The position numbers were made by a program, and so were the translations under genes. Positions 44,760-54,300 of a stretch of DNA of 64,000 nucleotides are shown here, piece by piece (the stretch's first letter is position 1; every line of letters begins with the position of its first letter). The notes beneath the pieces were generated by a model. That model was not told the DNA's origin. It saw only the letters and a list, made by a program, of their open reading frames with translations, and did no database searches. Source of the DNA: Streptobacillus moniliformis DSM 12112 (GTDB lineage Bacteria; Fusobacteriota; Fusobacteriia; Fusobacteriales; Leptotrichiaceae); contig NC_013515.1 of NCBI RefSeq assembly GCF_000024565.1, positions 372,001-436,000 on the forward strand, given 5' to 3'.

Positions 44760-46238
44760 ATGTTGAATTTTAACTGGATGTTAGATGGAAGTATTGTAGG
44801 ACTATATATCCTAATAAGTCTTATTGTGGGACTGCTAATAAGAAAATATGTTAAAAATGTTGATGATTTTTTAGTTGCAGGTAGAAGTGTTGATCTTTAT
44901 GTTGGAATGGCTTCTCTTGCAGCAACTGAATTTGGAATTATAACATGTATGGCTGCTGCTCAGTTAGGGTACAAATACGGATTTTCAGGTGCAACAGTAG
45001 GTCTTCTTATGGCAATAATTATGTTTACTGTTGGTAAGACAGGATTTTGTATAGAACCTTTGAGAAAAGCTGGAGTAGTAACTATACCTGAATTTTTTGA
45101 AAAAAAATTTGGTAAGAAAGTTAGATGGGCAACAGGAGTAGTAATAGTTTTAGGAGGACTTTTAAATATGGGAGTTTTTCTTAGAACTGGAGGAGAATTT
45201 TTAGTATATGTTGCTGGATTAAATCCACGTTATTTAGAAATTACAATGACTATACTTTTATTAATAGTTGCACTATATACCATATTTGGTGGAATGCTTT
45301 CAGTATTAGTTACAGATTATATGCAATTTCTTCTTATGAGTGTAGGATTAACTTTAACTACATTTATAGTCTTTTATAAAATAGGTTGGAATAGACTATT
45401 TGATACAGTTATAGAAAAATATGGAGAAGGTGGATTAAATCCTTTCTTAAATCCTAATTTAGGTTGGCAATATGTTTTGTATACTGCTTTAGTTTTAAGT
45501 GCGACAGTTTTAACATGGCAAACTATGGTATCACGTGTATTATCGGCTAAGAACGAAAAAGTTGCAAAAAAAATGTATACAAGAACAAGTTTTTTCTATA
45601 TAGTTAGATCATTAATTCCTGTTATTTGGGGAGTTACAGCACTAACCCTTATATCTCTTGAATCTGTAGGAGGAGCTCCTATAAAAGCTATGCCTAAAAT
45701 GTTATCAGTACTTCTTCCAAGTGGAGTTATAGGAATACTTGTAGCAGCTATGCTTGCAGCAGATATGTCAACAGATTCATCATATTTATTAGGTTGGGCT
45801 AGTGTAATATATAATGATATATTAATAATAATTCATAAAAATTCTTGGAAAGAGAAAAAAGCAATTTTTGTAAATAGAGTATTAGTAGCATTAATAGGAG
45901 TATTCTTACTTCTATATGGATTATGGTATCCTTTAAAATCAGATTTATGGGTATATATGACATTAACGGCTACAATTTATTCTGTAAGTGTTTCAACTTT
46001 ATTAATAGCTGCCTGTTATTGGGAAAAAGCTAATGAATGGGGTGCTTATGCTGCAATAATTATTGGAGCTTTAACACCTATTAGTTTTCTAGTTGCACAG
46101 CAAGTAGAAGTTTTAAAACCATATGCAGATAAAATAGGTCCATATTATTCAGGAATAGCATCATTTGTATTTACATGGATAGCTATGATAATAGGTTCTT
46201 ATTTAAAAAATACATTTTCTAAAAAGGAAGTGAAATAA
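44760..46238 (+). CDS. Sodium:solute symporter (SSS family)
   Basis: A 492-residue symporter with about 13 hydrophobic segments. The SSS signature surroundings DDFLVAGRSVDLYVGMASLAATEFG and FGGMLSVLVTDYMQFLLM are clear, as is VAAMLAADMSTDSSYLLGWASVIYNDI, a conserved sodium-site region. I chose ATG 44760 after AAGAAGGTGATG; longer starts have no ribosome site. TTGACA (44683-44688) upstream may be a -35, but the -10 is weak. It is followed by a 46-residue membrane protein and a sulfatase, so the substrate may be a sulfated or carboxylated organic compound. That is inference. Confidence 0.88.
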   Translation: MLNFNWMLDGSIVGLYILISLIVGLLIRKYVKNVDDFLVAGRSVDLYVGMASLAATEFGIITCMAAAQLGYKYGFSGATVGLLMAIIMFTVGKTGFCIEPLRKAGVVTIPEFFEKKFGKKVRWATGVVIVLGGLLNMGVFLRTGGEFLVYVAGLNPRYLEITMTILLLIVALYTIFGGMLSVLVTDYMQFLLMSVGLTLTTFIVFYKIGWNRLFDTVIEKYGEGGLNPFLNPNLGWQYVLYTALVLSATVLTWQTMVSRVLSAKNEKVAKKMYTRTSFFYIVRSLIPVIWGVTALTLISLESVGGAPIKAMPKMLSVLLPSGVIGILVAAMLAADMSTDSSYLLGWASVIYNDILIIIHKNSWKEKKAIFVNRVLVALIGVFLLLYGLWYPLKSDLWVYMTLTATIYSVSVSTLLIAACYWEKANEWGAYAAIIIGALTPISFLVAQQVEVLKPYADKIGPYYSGIASFVFTWIAMIIGSYLKNTFSKKEVK

Positions 46239-46379
46239 ATGAAAGCATTAATAATATTTTGGAAAATTTTAATAGTTTTTGGTCTAGTGTGGTATATAAA
46301 TACGATAATAATAGTTGGGATAAAAGGGTTTAAAAACATAAAGGAAATGCTGGAGGCTGTAAGTGATGAAAAAAAATAA
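46239..46379 (+). CDS. Small single-membrane-span protein, probable symporter accessory subunit
   Basis: A 46-residue reading frame directly after the symporter gene (the stop TAA at 46236-46238 abuts this ATG) with AAGGAAG upstream. It has one hydrophobic span (about residues 3-28: ALIIFWKILIVFGLVWYI and onward) and a short charged tail. The last 14 bases overlap the sulfatase start. Several SSS and MFS-type symporters in bacteria come with a small membrane protein encoded just downstream (the pantothenate symporter with YhdT-like protein is one known case; databases also name symporter small accessory proteins). Position and shape fit such a partner; identity is inference. Confidence 0.72.
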   Translation: MKALIIFWKILIVFGLVWYINTIIIVGIKGFKNIKEMLEAVSDEKK

Positions 46380-47841
46380 TATTTTATTTATTATTGCAGA
46401 TGATTTAGGAGCATGGGCATTAGGTTGTTATGGAAATAAAGATGCTATAACTCCTAATATTGATATGTTAGCAGAAAAAGGTAAAATATTTGAAAATTTC
46501 TTTTGTGTTTCCCCTGTTTGTTCTCCTGCAAGAGCTTCAATTTTTACAGGAAGAATACCATCACAACATGGTATACATGATTGGCTTGATGAATGGGAAA
46601 ATGGAACAACAACTGAAGATTATTTAAAAGGACAGTCTACATTTGTAGATGTTTTATCAAAAAATAACTATATTTGTTGTATGAGTGGTAAATGGCATAT
46701 GGGACTTGCAGATGTTCCTCAAAAAGGGTTTCATTATTGGTATTCACATCAAAAAGGCGGTGGACCATATTACATGGCACCTATGTATAAAGATGGGAAA
46801 CTAATACATGAAGAAGAATATATAACTGATAAAATAACTGAATATGCTATAGATTTTTTAGATGATGTTTATAAAGAAGATAAACCTTTCTTTTTAAATG
46901 TTAATTATACTGCTCCTCATTCACCATGGGATAAAAAAAATCACAAAGAAGAAATTTTAAAACTTTATGAGGGTTGTAAATTCAAATCTTGTCCAAGAGA
47001 TCCATATCATCCTTGGAAAATATCAGAAACATTTGAAGGAAATGAAGAAGAAAGAATACAAATACTTAAAGGATATTTTGCAGCCCTAACTTCTATGGAT
47101 TTTGGTATAGGAGAAATAATTAAAAAACTTGAAGAAAAAGATATGCTTAAAAACACCCTTATAATATTTACAAGTGATAATGGTATGAATATGGGGCATC
47201 ATGGTATTTTTGGTAAAGGAAATGGAACAAGTCCTTTAAATATGTATGATAGTTCTGTTAAAGTCCCTTTTATAATATATAAAAAAGATGAAACAGAAGC
47301 AGAAAAAGTAAATAATCTATTAAGTCATTATGATGTTAGATCTACATTACTTGAATATTTAGGATTAGATGATGTAAAAGATGAAAACATTGATTATCCT
47401 GGTAATAGTTTTTCAGAGATACTTAATAATAAGAAAATAGATGATGATAAAAATGTTGTAATATATGATGAATATGGTCCAACTAGAATGATTAGAAATG
47501 AAAAATATAAATATGTTCATAGATATCCTGATGGACCTCATGAATTTTACAATTTAATAGAAGATGTAGAAGAAAAAGTAAATGAAATTAATAATGAGAA
47601 ATATAGTAAAATTATAGATCAAATGAGAAAAGACCTTGAAATATGGTTTTTAAATTATGTTAATAAAGAAATTGATGGAGCTACACTGCCTATTTACGGT
47701 GCAGGTCAGAAAAAGTTTGCAGGTAAATGGGGAGGTTATGCAAAAGATACTTTTGGAAGATATCATTCAAAATTCATATTTTCATCTGATGCTAAGTTAA
47801 ATGAAGATGAAAAAATAGAAATAGAAAATAAAATACAATAA
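46366..47841 (+). CDS. Type I sulfatase (formylglycine-dependent)
   Basis: A 491-residue sulfatase of the alkaline-phosphatase superfamily. ADDLG (D12, D13 metal ligands) is followed by the signature CSPARASIFTGR with C52 as the residue converted to formylglycine, then GKWHMG and FTSDNGMNMGHHG (metal site). The signature starts with Cys, so an anaerobic maturase or FGE is needed; none is in the window. There is no signal peptide, which points to a cytoplasmic enzyme acting on an imported sulfate ester, fitting the symporter upstream. GGAGG precedes the ATG (an in-frame GTG lies 3 bases before). The substrate (sugar, choline or mucin-derived sulfate) cannot be told. Confidence 0.92.
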   Translation: MKKNNILFIIADDLGAWALGCYGNKDAITPNIDMLAEKGKIFENFFCVSPVCSPARASIFTGRIPSQHGIHDWLDEWENGTTTEDYLKGQSTFVDVLSKNNYICCMSGKWHMGLADVPQKGFHYWYSHQKGGGPYYMAPMYKDGKLIHEEEYITDKITEYAIDFLDDVYKEDKPFFLNVNYTAPHSPWDKKNHKEEILKLYEGCKFKSCPRDPYHPWKISETFEGNEEERIQILKGYFAALTSMDFGIGEIIKKLEEKDMLKNTLIIFTSDNGMNMGHHGIFGKGNGTSPLNMYDSSVKVPFIIYKKDETEAEKVNNLLSHYDVRSTLLEYLGLDDVKDENIDYPGNSFSEILNNKKIDDDKNVVIYDEYGPTRMIRNEKYKYVHRYPDGPHEFYNLIEDVEEKVNEINNEKYSKIIDQMRKDLEIWFLNYVNKEIDGATLPIYGAGQKKFAGKWGGYAKDTFGRYHSKFIFSSDAKLNEDEKIEIENKIQ

Positions 47842-47857
47842 AGAATTAGAGGGTAAA

Positions 47858-48721
47858 ATGGTAGAAGTAAACTCATTTTTAGATTATCTTAAATTTGAAA
47901 AAGGTAATGCAGATAAAACTATAGAAAGTTATAGAAATGACTTATATACTTTCTTTAAAAAAGTAAATAAGAAAGTAGTAGATATAACTAGTGATGATAT
48001 TTATCAGTATATAGAAAAACTAAAAGAAAAATATACGTATAATACCGTTATTAGAAAAATAAGTAGCATAAAATCATTTTTTAAGTTTTGCTATATTGAA
48101 AAAATAATAAAAAATGATCCAGCAAATAAAATACATAATTTAAAAAAAGAGAAAAGACTACCAAATGCATTAAGTGTTGAAGAAATTAATTCAATAATAC
48201 AAAGTTTCAACCATGAACCAGTAAATAGAAGAAATCAATTAATAGTTAAATTTTTAGTGGCAACAGGGGCTAGAATTTCAGAAGTAATTAATTTAGAAAT
48301 AAAAGATATAGAAAATTCTGATTTTGAATTTGCTAAACTTTATGGTAAGGGAAGTAAATATAGATTTGTCCCCATATATTTAGAACTTGAAAAAGAAATT
48401 AAGGAATATATAAGGGAGATAAGACCTAAGATCAAGGGAAGTGAAAAAAGTTATTTACTTTTCCCTGGAATTAGAAGAGAAAATTTTTGGAAGATATTAA
48501 ATAAACATGCACAAAATGTAGGGATAGAAAAGAAGATACATCCACATTTATTTAGACATTCTACAGCAACCATGATGATAGAAAATGGTGCAGATATTAG
48601 AATAGTTCAAGAATTATTAGGTCATGCAAGTATTACTACAACAGAAGTATATACTCATGTTGAAAAATCTAAACTTAGAGAAATATATAAGAAAGTGAAA
48701 ATTGGAGAAGAAGATGAATAA
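47858..48721 (+). CDS. Xer-type tyrosine recombinase
   Basis: A 287-residue site-specific recombinase. The N-terminal SAM-like DNA-binding part (YRNDLYTFFK) precedes a catalytic domain with the full set R139 (ATGARISEV), K164, H230 and R233 (HPHLFRHSTA), H256 (LLGHASITTTE) and the nucleophile Y265 (VYTHV). Size and the lack of nearby phage genes suggest chromosome dimer resolution (XerC/XerD) rather than an integrase, but which one cannot be decided. GAGGG precedes the ATG. The stop overlaps the next gene by 8 bases. Confidence 0.9.
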   Translation: MVEVNSFLDYLKFEKGNADKTIESYRNDLYTFFKKVNKKVVDITSDDIYQYIEKLKEKYTYNTVIRKISSIKSFFKFCYIEKIIKNDPANKIHNLKKEKRLPNALSVEEINSIIQSFNHEPVNRRNQLIVKFLVATGARISEVINLEIKDIENSDFEFAKLYGKGSKYRFVPIYLELEKEIKEYIREIRPKIKGSEKSYLLFPGIRRENFWKILNKHAQNVGIEKKIHPHLFRHSTATMMIENGADIRIVQELLGHASITTTEVYTHVEKSKLREIYKKVKIGEEDE

Positions 48722-49118
48722 AGAAATATTTAAAAAGTATAGTTTTGAGATGTTAATTTTAACTATGTTTATAACAACAGGTGTAATATTTAAATTTAAA
48801 TTATTAGGAGAAAAAAATATATTTTTACTGTCAATTTTAACGACTAGCTATATTTTATTAAACTCTTGTATATTAAAAATTGTATATAAGTCATCATTTC
48901 CTAGATTAATAGTAAATATTATGTTTGCTGTGGATATATTAATACTTTTTATGGGAACTATCAATCTACTTTACATTATTTTTTATCATTTAATATATTT
49001 ACTATTCCTATTAGTTATATATAAGACAGAAGGTATAGTAAGGGTAAAGAGAGGAGTAATTTTTTACATATTATACGGAATATTCAAGATAGTATTTGTT
49101 TACTTTTTATTAGCTTAA
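48714..49118 (+). CDS. Small integral membrane protein, unknown function
   Basis: A 134-residue protein with about four hydrophobic segments separated by short charged loops (for example LILTMFITTGVIFKF; LLNSCILKIVYKSSFPRL; ILFMGTINLLYIIF). I do not recognise a family. The start ATG 48714 overlaps the recombinase stop by 8 bases and has GGAGAAG in front, so it is translated with that gene. No catalytic motif. Confidence 0.75.
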   Translation: MNKEIFKKYSFEMLILTMFITTGVIFKFKLLGEKNIFLLSILTTSYILLNSCILKIVYKSSFPRLIVNIMFAVDILILFMGTINLLYIIFYHLIYLLFLLVIYKTEGIVRVKRGVIFYILYGIFKIVFVYFLLA

Positions 49119-49120
49119 CA

Positions 49121-49149
49121 TTGAATAGATTGTGTATTTATGTTAAAAT
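49121..49149 (+). promoter_or_regulatory. Promoter of the DUF1694-like gene and murA
   Basis: TTGAAT (49121-49126), 17-base spacer, TAAAAT (49144-49149) with TGT extended -10. The expected start of RNA falls on or next to the ATG at 49156, so the mRNA may be leaderless. Confidence 0.7.
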
Positions 49150-49155
49150 CAGTTT

Positions 49156-49719
49156 ATGATACTTGAAAATGATATATTAAAAAAAATAGAAAAAGTTAAA
49201 GATAAAATAATTAATGCTAGAATTGAAAAAAATAAATATTTGGGAGAATATAAGGAAAGGGTTATAGTAGCACTAACAAAACAGGAATTGGAAGAAAAAT
49301 TTATATATCCTGAAGTTATTAAGGCATTAAGAAAAAAAATAGCGTCTAAAATGATAGTTTCAAGAGATGTGGATTTATCAAAATTAAAGAAATATATATA
49401 TCTTGCAAAACAGATGAAAATATCTTGTAAAATGATAGATGGAATTAGTTATACTGGAGAAGTTGGATTAGTTGTAATAGCCGATGATGAAGTTAAAAAT
49501 AGATCTGAAGATCCTGTAGTATTAAGTTTTAAAGAAAGAATATTAAATTCAGGACTTGACATAGTTTTTTATCAGGCTATGGGAAAGAAAATATCCAAAA
49601 AATATTATGAAATTATTAAAGAAAAATTACCTGAGCTTGTAGATTATTATGAACCTATAGGATTTTTTGACAAGATAACAGGTACTATTTGCCCTATAAC
49701 ACAAAAATTAGAGAATTAA
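49156..49719 (+). CDS. DUF1694 / YueI-like protein, unknown function
   Basis: A 187-residue protein resembling the DUF1694 (YueI) family, judged from the segments [20 protein letters not shown] and [11 protein letters not shown], and the later [13 protein letters not shown]. The function of this family is not established. The ATG lies about 7 bases after the -10 box, with no Shine-Dalgarno sequence, which would make a leaderless transcript. It is followed 10 bases later by murA, so the two share an operon. Confidence 0.75.
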   Translation: MILENDILKKIEKVKDKIINARIEKNKYLGEYKERVIVALTKQELEEKFIYPEVIKALRKKIASKMIVSRDVDLSKLKKYIYLAKQMKISCKMIDGISYTGEVGLVVIADDEVKNRSEDPVVLSFKERILNSGLDIVFYQAMGKKISKKYYEIIKEKLPELVDYYEPIGFFDKITGTICPITQKLEN

Positions 49720-49729
49720 TGGAGGAAAC

Positions 49730-50998
49730 ATGGTTGAAGGATTTAAAATAGAAGGTAAAAGACCTCTAAATGGTATAATAGAAGTAAGTGGAGCAAAGAA
49801 TGCTGCTCTTCCAATAATAATAGCAACACTTATAGAAAAAGGGGAACATATATTAAGAAATGTACCTGATTTAAGAGATATTAGAATACTATTTCAACTA
49901 CTAGAAGATTTTGGAATGAAAGTTGAAAAATTAGATAGTAATAGTTATAAAATAATTAATGATGGCTTTAAGAGAAATGAAGCAAGTTATGAAATAGTTA
50001 AACAAATGAGAGCTTCATTTTTAGTTATGGGGCCTATGGTTGCTAATTTACAAGAATCTGTAGTTTCTCTTCCAGGAGGTTGTGCTATAGGAAGTAGACC
50101 TGTTGATATACACTTAAAAGGATTTGAAGCATTAGGAGCAGAAATTACTCAAATAAGAGGATATATTCATGTTGTTGCTGAAAATCTTAAAGGAGCAGAT
50201 ATAGCTTTAACTTTCCCATCAGTTGGGGCAACACAAAATTTACTAATGGCAGCAGTTAAAATTTCAGGTACTACTAGAATAATTAATGCTGCAAAAGAAC
50301 CAGAAATAGTAGATTTAGGAAATTATTTAATAAAAATGGGTGCAAAAATTGAAGGACTTGGAACTAACACTATAACTATTGAAGGTGTAGAGAAATTACA
50401 TGCAGTTGAATATTCAATTATGCCTGATAGAATAGAAGCAGGAACATATGTTATTGCATCTATAGTTACAGATGGAGATCTTAAAATTAAAAATGCAAAT
50501 ATTGAAGATTTAGGTGTATTTAAACATCAACTTGAAGCTATGGGAGTTAAGTTTGAAAAAAATGGAGATATATTAACTGTTAAAGGGAAAGTTAAAGATT
50601 TAAAGCCTACTAGAATAGTTACTATGCCACATCCAGGTTTCCCAACAGATATGCAAGCTCAAATGATGTTATTGCTTTCATTAATTAAAGGACATAGTGA
50701 AGTAGAAGAAACTGTGTTTGAAAATAGATTTATGCATGTACCTGAATTAAATAGAATGGGTGCAGATATTAATATAAGACATGGGATAGCAAATGTTGAA
50801 GGTGTAGAAAACCTTTATGGAACTAATGTAATGGCATCTGATTTAAGGGCAGGAGCTGCATTAGTTGTAGCTGGTCTTATAGCAGATGGAGATACAATTT
50901 TAAGTAGAATTTATCATATAGATAGAGGATATGATAAATTAGAAGAGAAATTAAATAAAGTTGGAGCTAAGATAGAAAGAATAAAACTTGAAGTTTAA
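49730..50998 (+). CDS. murA: UDP-N-acetylglucosamine 1-carboxyvinyltransferase
   Basis: A 422-residue MurA, first committed enzyme of peptidoglycan synthesis, transferring enolpyruvyl from PEP to UDP-GlcNAc. [10 protein letters not shown] (K23) at the start and [14 protein letters not shown] with the active C118 are diagnostic. The Cys (not Asp) form is the fosfomycin-sensitive type. [11 protein letters not shown], the catalytic-aspartate region, is also present. GGAGG precedes the ATG. Confidence 0.97.
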   Translation: MVEGFKIEGKRPLNGIIEVSGAKNAALPIIIATLIEKGEHILRNVPDLRDIRILFQLLEDFGMKVEKLDSNSYKIINDGFKRNEASYEIVKQMRASFLVMGPMVANLQESVVSLPGGCAIGSRPVDIHLKGFEALGAEITQIRGYIHVVAENLKGADIALTFPSVGATQNLLMAAVKISGTTRIINAAKEPEIVDLGNYLIKMGAKIEGLGTNTITIEGVEKLHAVEYSIMPDRIEAGTYVIASIVTDGDLKIKNANIEDLGVFKHQLEAMGVKFEKNGDILTVKGKVKDLKPTRIVTMPHPGFPTDMQAQMMLLLSLIKGHSEVEETVFENRFMHVPELNRMGADINIRHGIANVEGVENLYGTNVMASDLRAGAALVVAGLIADGDTILSRIYHIDRGYDKLEEKLNKVGAKIERIKLEV

Positions 50999-51008
50999 TA
51001 AAAAAGTA

Positions 51009-51047
51009 TTGCACCTAAAGATAATATTAGAGGTGCAATTTTTATTT
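51009..51047 (+). terminator. Rho-independent terminator after murA
   Basis: TTGCACCT (51009-51016) pairs with AGGTGCAA (51031-51038), with a 14-base loop, then TTTTTATTT. Confidence 0.88.
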
Positions 51048-51052
51048 AAAAA

Positions 51053-51080
51053 TTGACAAAAAATGGGGGGGGGGTATAAT
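51053..51080 (+). promoter_or_regulatory. Phase-variable promoter of the giant autotransporter
   Basis: Consensus TTGACA (51053-51058) and TATAAT (51075-51080). The 16-base spacer between them consists largely of ten G (51065-51074). A change in G number would alter spacer length and so promoter strength; 17 would be optimal, i.e. G11. This design is known for Neisseria porA. Confidence 0.9.
51065..51074 (+). repeat. G10 homopolymer in the promoter spacer
   Basis: Ten consecutive G between the -35 and -10 boxes. The longest G run in the window and a classical slipped-strand site. Confidence 0.92.
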
Positions 51081-51327
51081 ATTTATATTAAAAAATATTT
51101 ATATTTTATTTTAAAAAAAATATATCGTTTAGAAATATAAAAGATACCAAATAAATTCATTTATATAGTAAAGAATCTAATTATACTTCATAATATAATA
51201 TGAATATTTACAGATAAATAAATATATATTTTTATATAGCAGTGTTTCAAGATGTGAAACATTACTATTAATATGAAAATAAATATTTTGATAAAAATAA
51301 AGTTTAAAAGGAAATAAAAAAACAAAA
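51081..51327 (+). promoter_or_regulatory. Long 5' leader of the autotransporter gene
   Basis: About 240 bases of leader, far longer than others here. It is nearly all A/T except for a hairpin TGTTTCA (51243-51249) paired with TGAAACA (51255-51261), five-base loop, with no T-tail. No coding frame of note. The only SD-like sequence, AAGGAAA (51308-51314), is about 14 bases before the ATG. A role in mRNA stability or translational control is possible; nothing shows which. Confidence 0.5.
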
Positions 51328-54300
51328 ATGAAAGATATCAAAGTACAAAAATTAAAAAGTTTTTTAAAAAATAAGGTAAGTATTAATGATAAACTAGTAA
51401 TTAGATACTTTATTTTAGGAATTGCAGGTTTATCAGCAATGTCATATGGAGCATATTTAGCAATAGATGATAGTAAAGGTACTATAGGAAAATCTGGTAA
51501 AAGTTCAGAAGATGGAGAAAACAATAGTAAAAATAATGTGATATTAGCTAAATACGAAAATACAAATAATACTTCTAGTTCAGTAGTAATAGGAGCAGGT
51601 GGAAAAACTTATGGTAAGGGTTCAGAAAATGTAGTAATAGGATTTAATACAAAATCAGAAGGTAAACAAAGTGTAGTAATAGGAGCTAATACTAAATCAG
51701 AATTAGAAAGATCTGTAATTCTTGGTAATAATTCTTATGTATATAAGGATTATTTTAAAATTAATAATGGAGTAAATGATGGTGATGGACAAGGAGTTGC
51801 AATAGGTAACTCAGTTTATTCAACAGGACAAGCAACATCTATAGGAAATAATACATATGCTATAGGTAGATCTTCTATAGCTATAGGTAATGATGATATA
51901 ACTGAGTATAAGCAATCTATCACAGATCATGACTATAAAGAATATTTTAAACAACTTTATGAAAAAATAGATGAAAATGGAAATATTTATGGATATGCTA
52001 AAAATGGAAATACCAGTAGTGATAATAAGAAAAAAAATATATATTCACCAACATTAGCACAAGGACATGGATCAATTGCAATAGGTTCTCGTTCTATAGC
52101 CTATGCTGATGGTTCAACTGCATTAGGAACACTTGCTTTTGCTCTTAAGAAAGGGTCAACAGCAGTTGGTACACTAACAAGGGCAGAAGGTGAAGGAGCT
52201 ATAGCAATAGGAAGAGAAACTAATGTATTTGCTAATAATGCGATAGCATCAGGTAATAAAACTCTGGTATTAGAAGAAGGTGGAGCAGCTTATGGTTTGT
52301 CAGCTATTTCAGGTGGACAAAACTCTATAGCAATAGGAACAGAAGTTTACTCTAATGTTGAGTATGATTATGAGGGGAAAATAAAGTTAAAATCTAATTC
52401 AAAAGATGTAAATACAAACCTATTTGGAATGTTAAATGATTATGGAGATGTAGCTTCAAAAGAAGATAAAAGAGGGCTTTATGGTTTTGACTTAAATGGT
52501 GTTGCTAAAACTATACTAGGTCTTGGAACAGATACTCCTTTAAGTAATGTAATGGATGCTAAAAAAGAAACATATTTAAAAAGTGGAGATTATTTTATAG
52601 GGGTTAAAAGCTATATAGATGGAATAGAAAAAGCTTTTGTAGAGGCAAAAGATGATAAGGATGTTAAAACAGATATACTTAAGATAAAAAAAGAAATAAA
52701 AAATGGAGTAAAAGATATAGCTAAATCTAGTGGAAAAAATGCCATAGTTGTAGGAAGTAAATCAGGAGCTTTTGGAGATAATGGTATAGCCTTAGGTAGA
52801 GGTTCGTTCTCACTTAAAGAAAACTCAATATCAATTGGATCATATTCATTTACAAAAGAAAAAAATTCAATAGCATTAGGGATAGCTGCAAGAGCTTTAG
52901 GAGAGGGTTCTATTGCCTTTGGTAATGGTTCTGGAGTAGACATAGATGGTAAAAATTCTATGGTTTATGGTCATGGATCAGTTGCCTATGCACCTAATTC
53001 AATAATATTAGGAGTTAATTCTCGTGTTTGGGGAACTTCAAAAGATGGAGATTCTATCATAATAGGTAATGATGCCAACATAAGTGAGTTAAAAGATAGT
53101 AGTAATAAAAAAATAGAAGGACATAATGGTAAATCAGTACTAGCATTAGGGAATCAGACTAATGCAACCTTAGATAACTCAGTTGCCTTAGGATATCTTT
53201 CAGCAACTGATTATGAAAAATCAGACTTAGATAAATCAGGATACACAGCAAGAGGTTCATATTCTATACCAAGTTCGGCTAAAGTTGGAGTAATATCTGT
53301 AGGTAAAAAGGGTTATGAAAGAAGAATAATTAATGTTGCATCAGGGTATAGAGATTCTGATGCTGTTAATGTTGCCCAACTAAAAACACTTGAAGATAGA
53401 TTAGATGGAGTTACAGAAGAAACAGATGACAAAGTCAGATATTTTTCAGTTAACACTGATAATGATCTAAAAGATATAGCAAGAAAAGAAGTAGATTATA
53501 GAAATTATGTAAAACTAAAAACACAAATGCTAACCATAGACGCAAGAAAAAAATCAGGTGAAAACATAAATGATGATAGTGTTAAAGAATTAAAAGATAA
53601 GGTAGAGGATTTAGAGAAAAAAGAAAAGATAAAGGAACATGCTGATAAAATTAAAGCTTTGAGTATAGATGATAGTAAATACAGTCCTAATGGTAAATTT
53701 GATATAGATAAATATTTACAAGATTTAGAAAAAGCTAAACAAGAAGATTCATCTGATGATAAAATAAATAGTATTTTAAAAGATGATGAAAAAAAGAAGA
53801 TAGAAGAAGCAAACTATTCTAATAAGGGAGCAAAAGGTAAAAATTCTATAGCAATAGGACATAGTGCCAGTACAGATAAAACGGCAGAAAATGCAATAGC
53901 TATAGGTAATGGAACAAAAGCAACTATTAAAGATAGTATAGTTTTAGGAAGTGGTTCTGAAAGCACAGCAGATGTAAATAAAGCTGGATATGATATTACT
54001 AATTCAAATTCTAATTCAGGTGCAGCTTGGAAACCAACTCATGGAGAATTTGCTATAGGTAAAGATTCAACAATTACTAGAAGAATAACAGGAGTAGCAG
54101 CAGGAGAAAAAGATACAGACGCTGTAAATGTGGCTCAACTTAAACAACTTGCCTCAGGATTACTAAAAGATAAAGAACTAATATTTGTAGGTAATACTGG
54201 TGGAGATGTAAAAGTTAAAATAGGTGAAACACTTAATATTAAAGGTGAAGGAACAGTTGCTAATGGAACAGCTGCAAACAATTTAAAAGTAACAGCAGAT

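Noticed and set aside
47858-48721. Integrase of a mobile element
   Set aside because: No attachment-site repeats, phage genes, transposon ends or composition change nearby, and the protein has Xer size and motifs, so a housekeeping recombinase is more likely.
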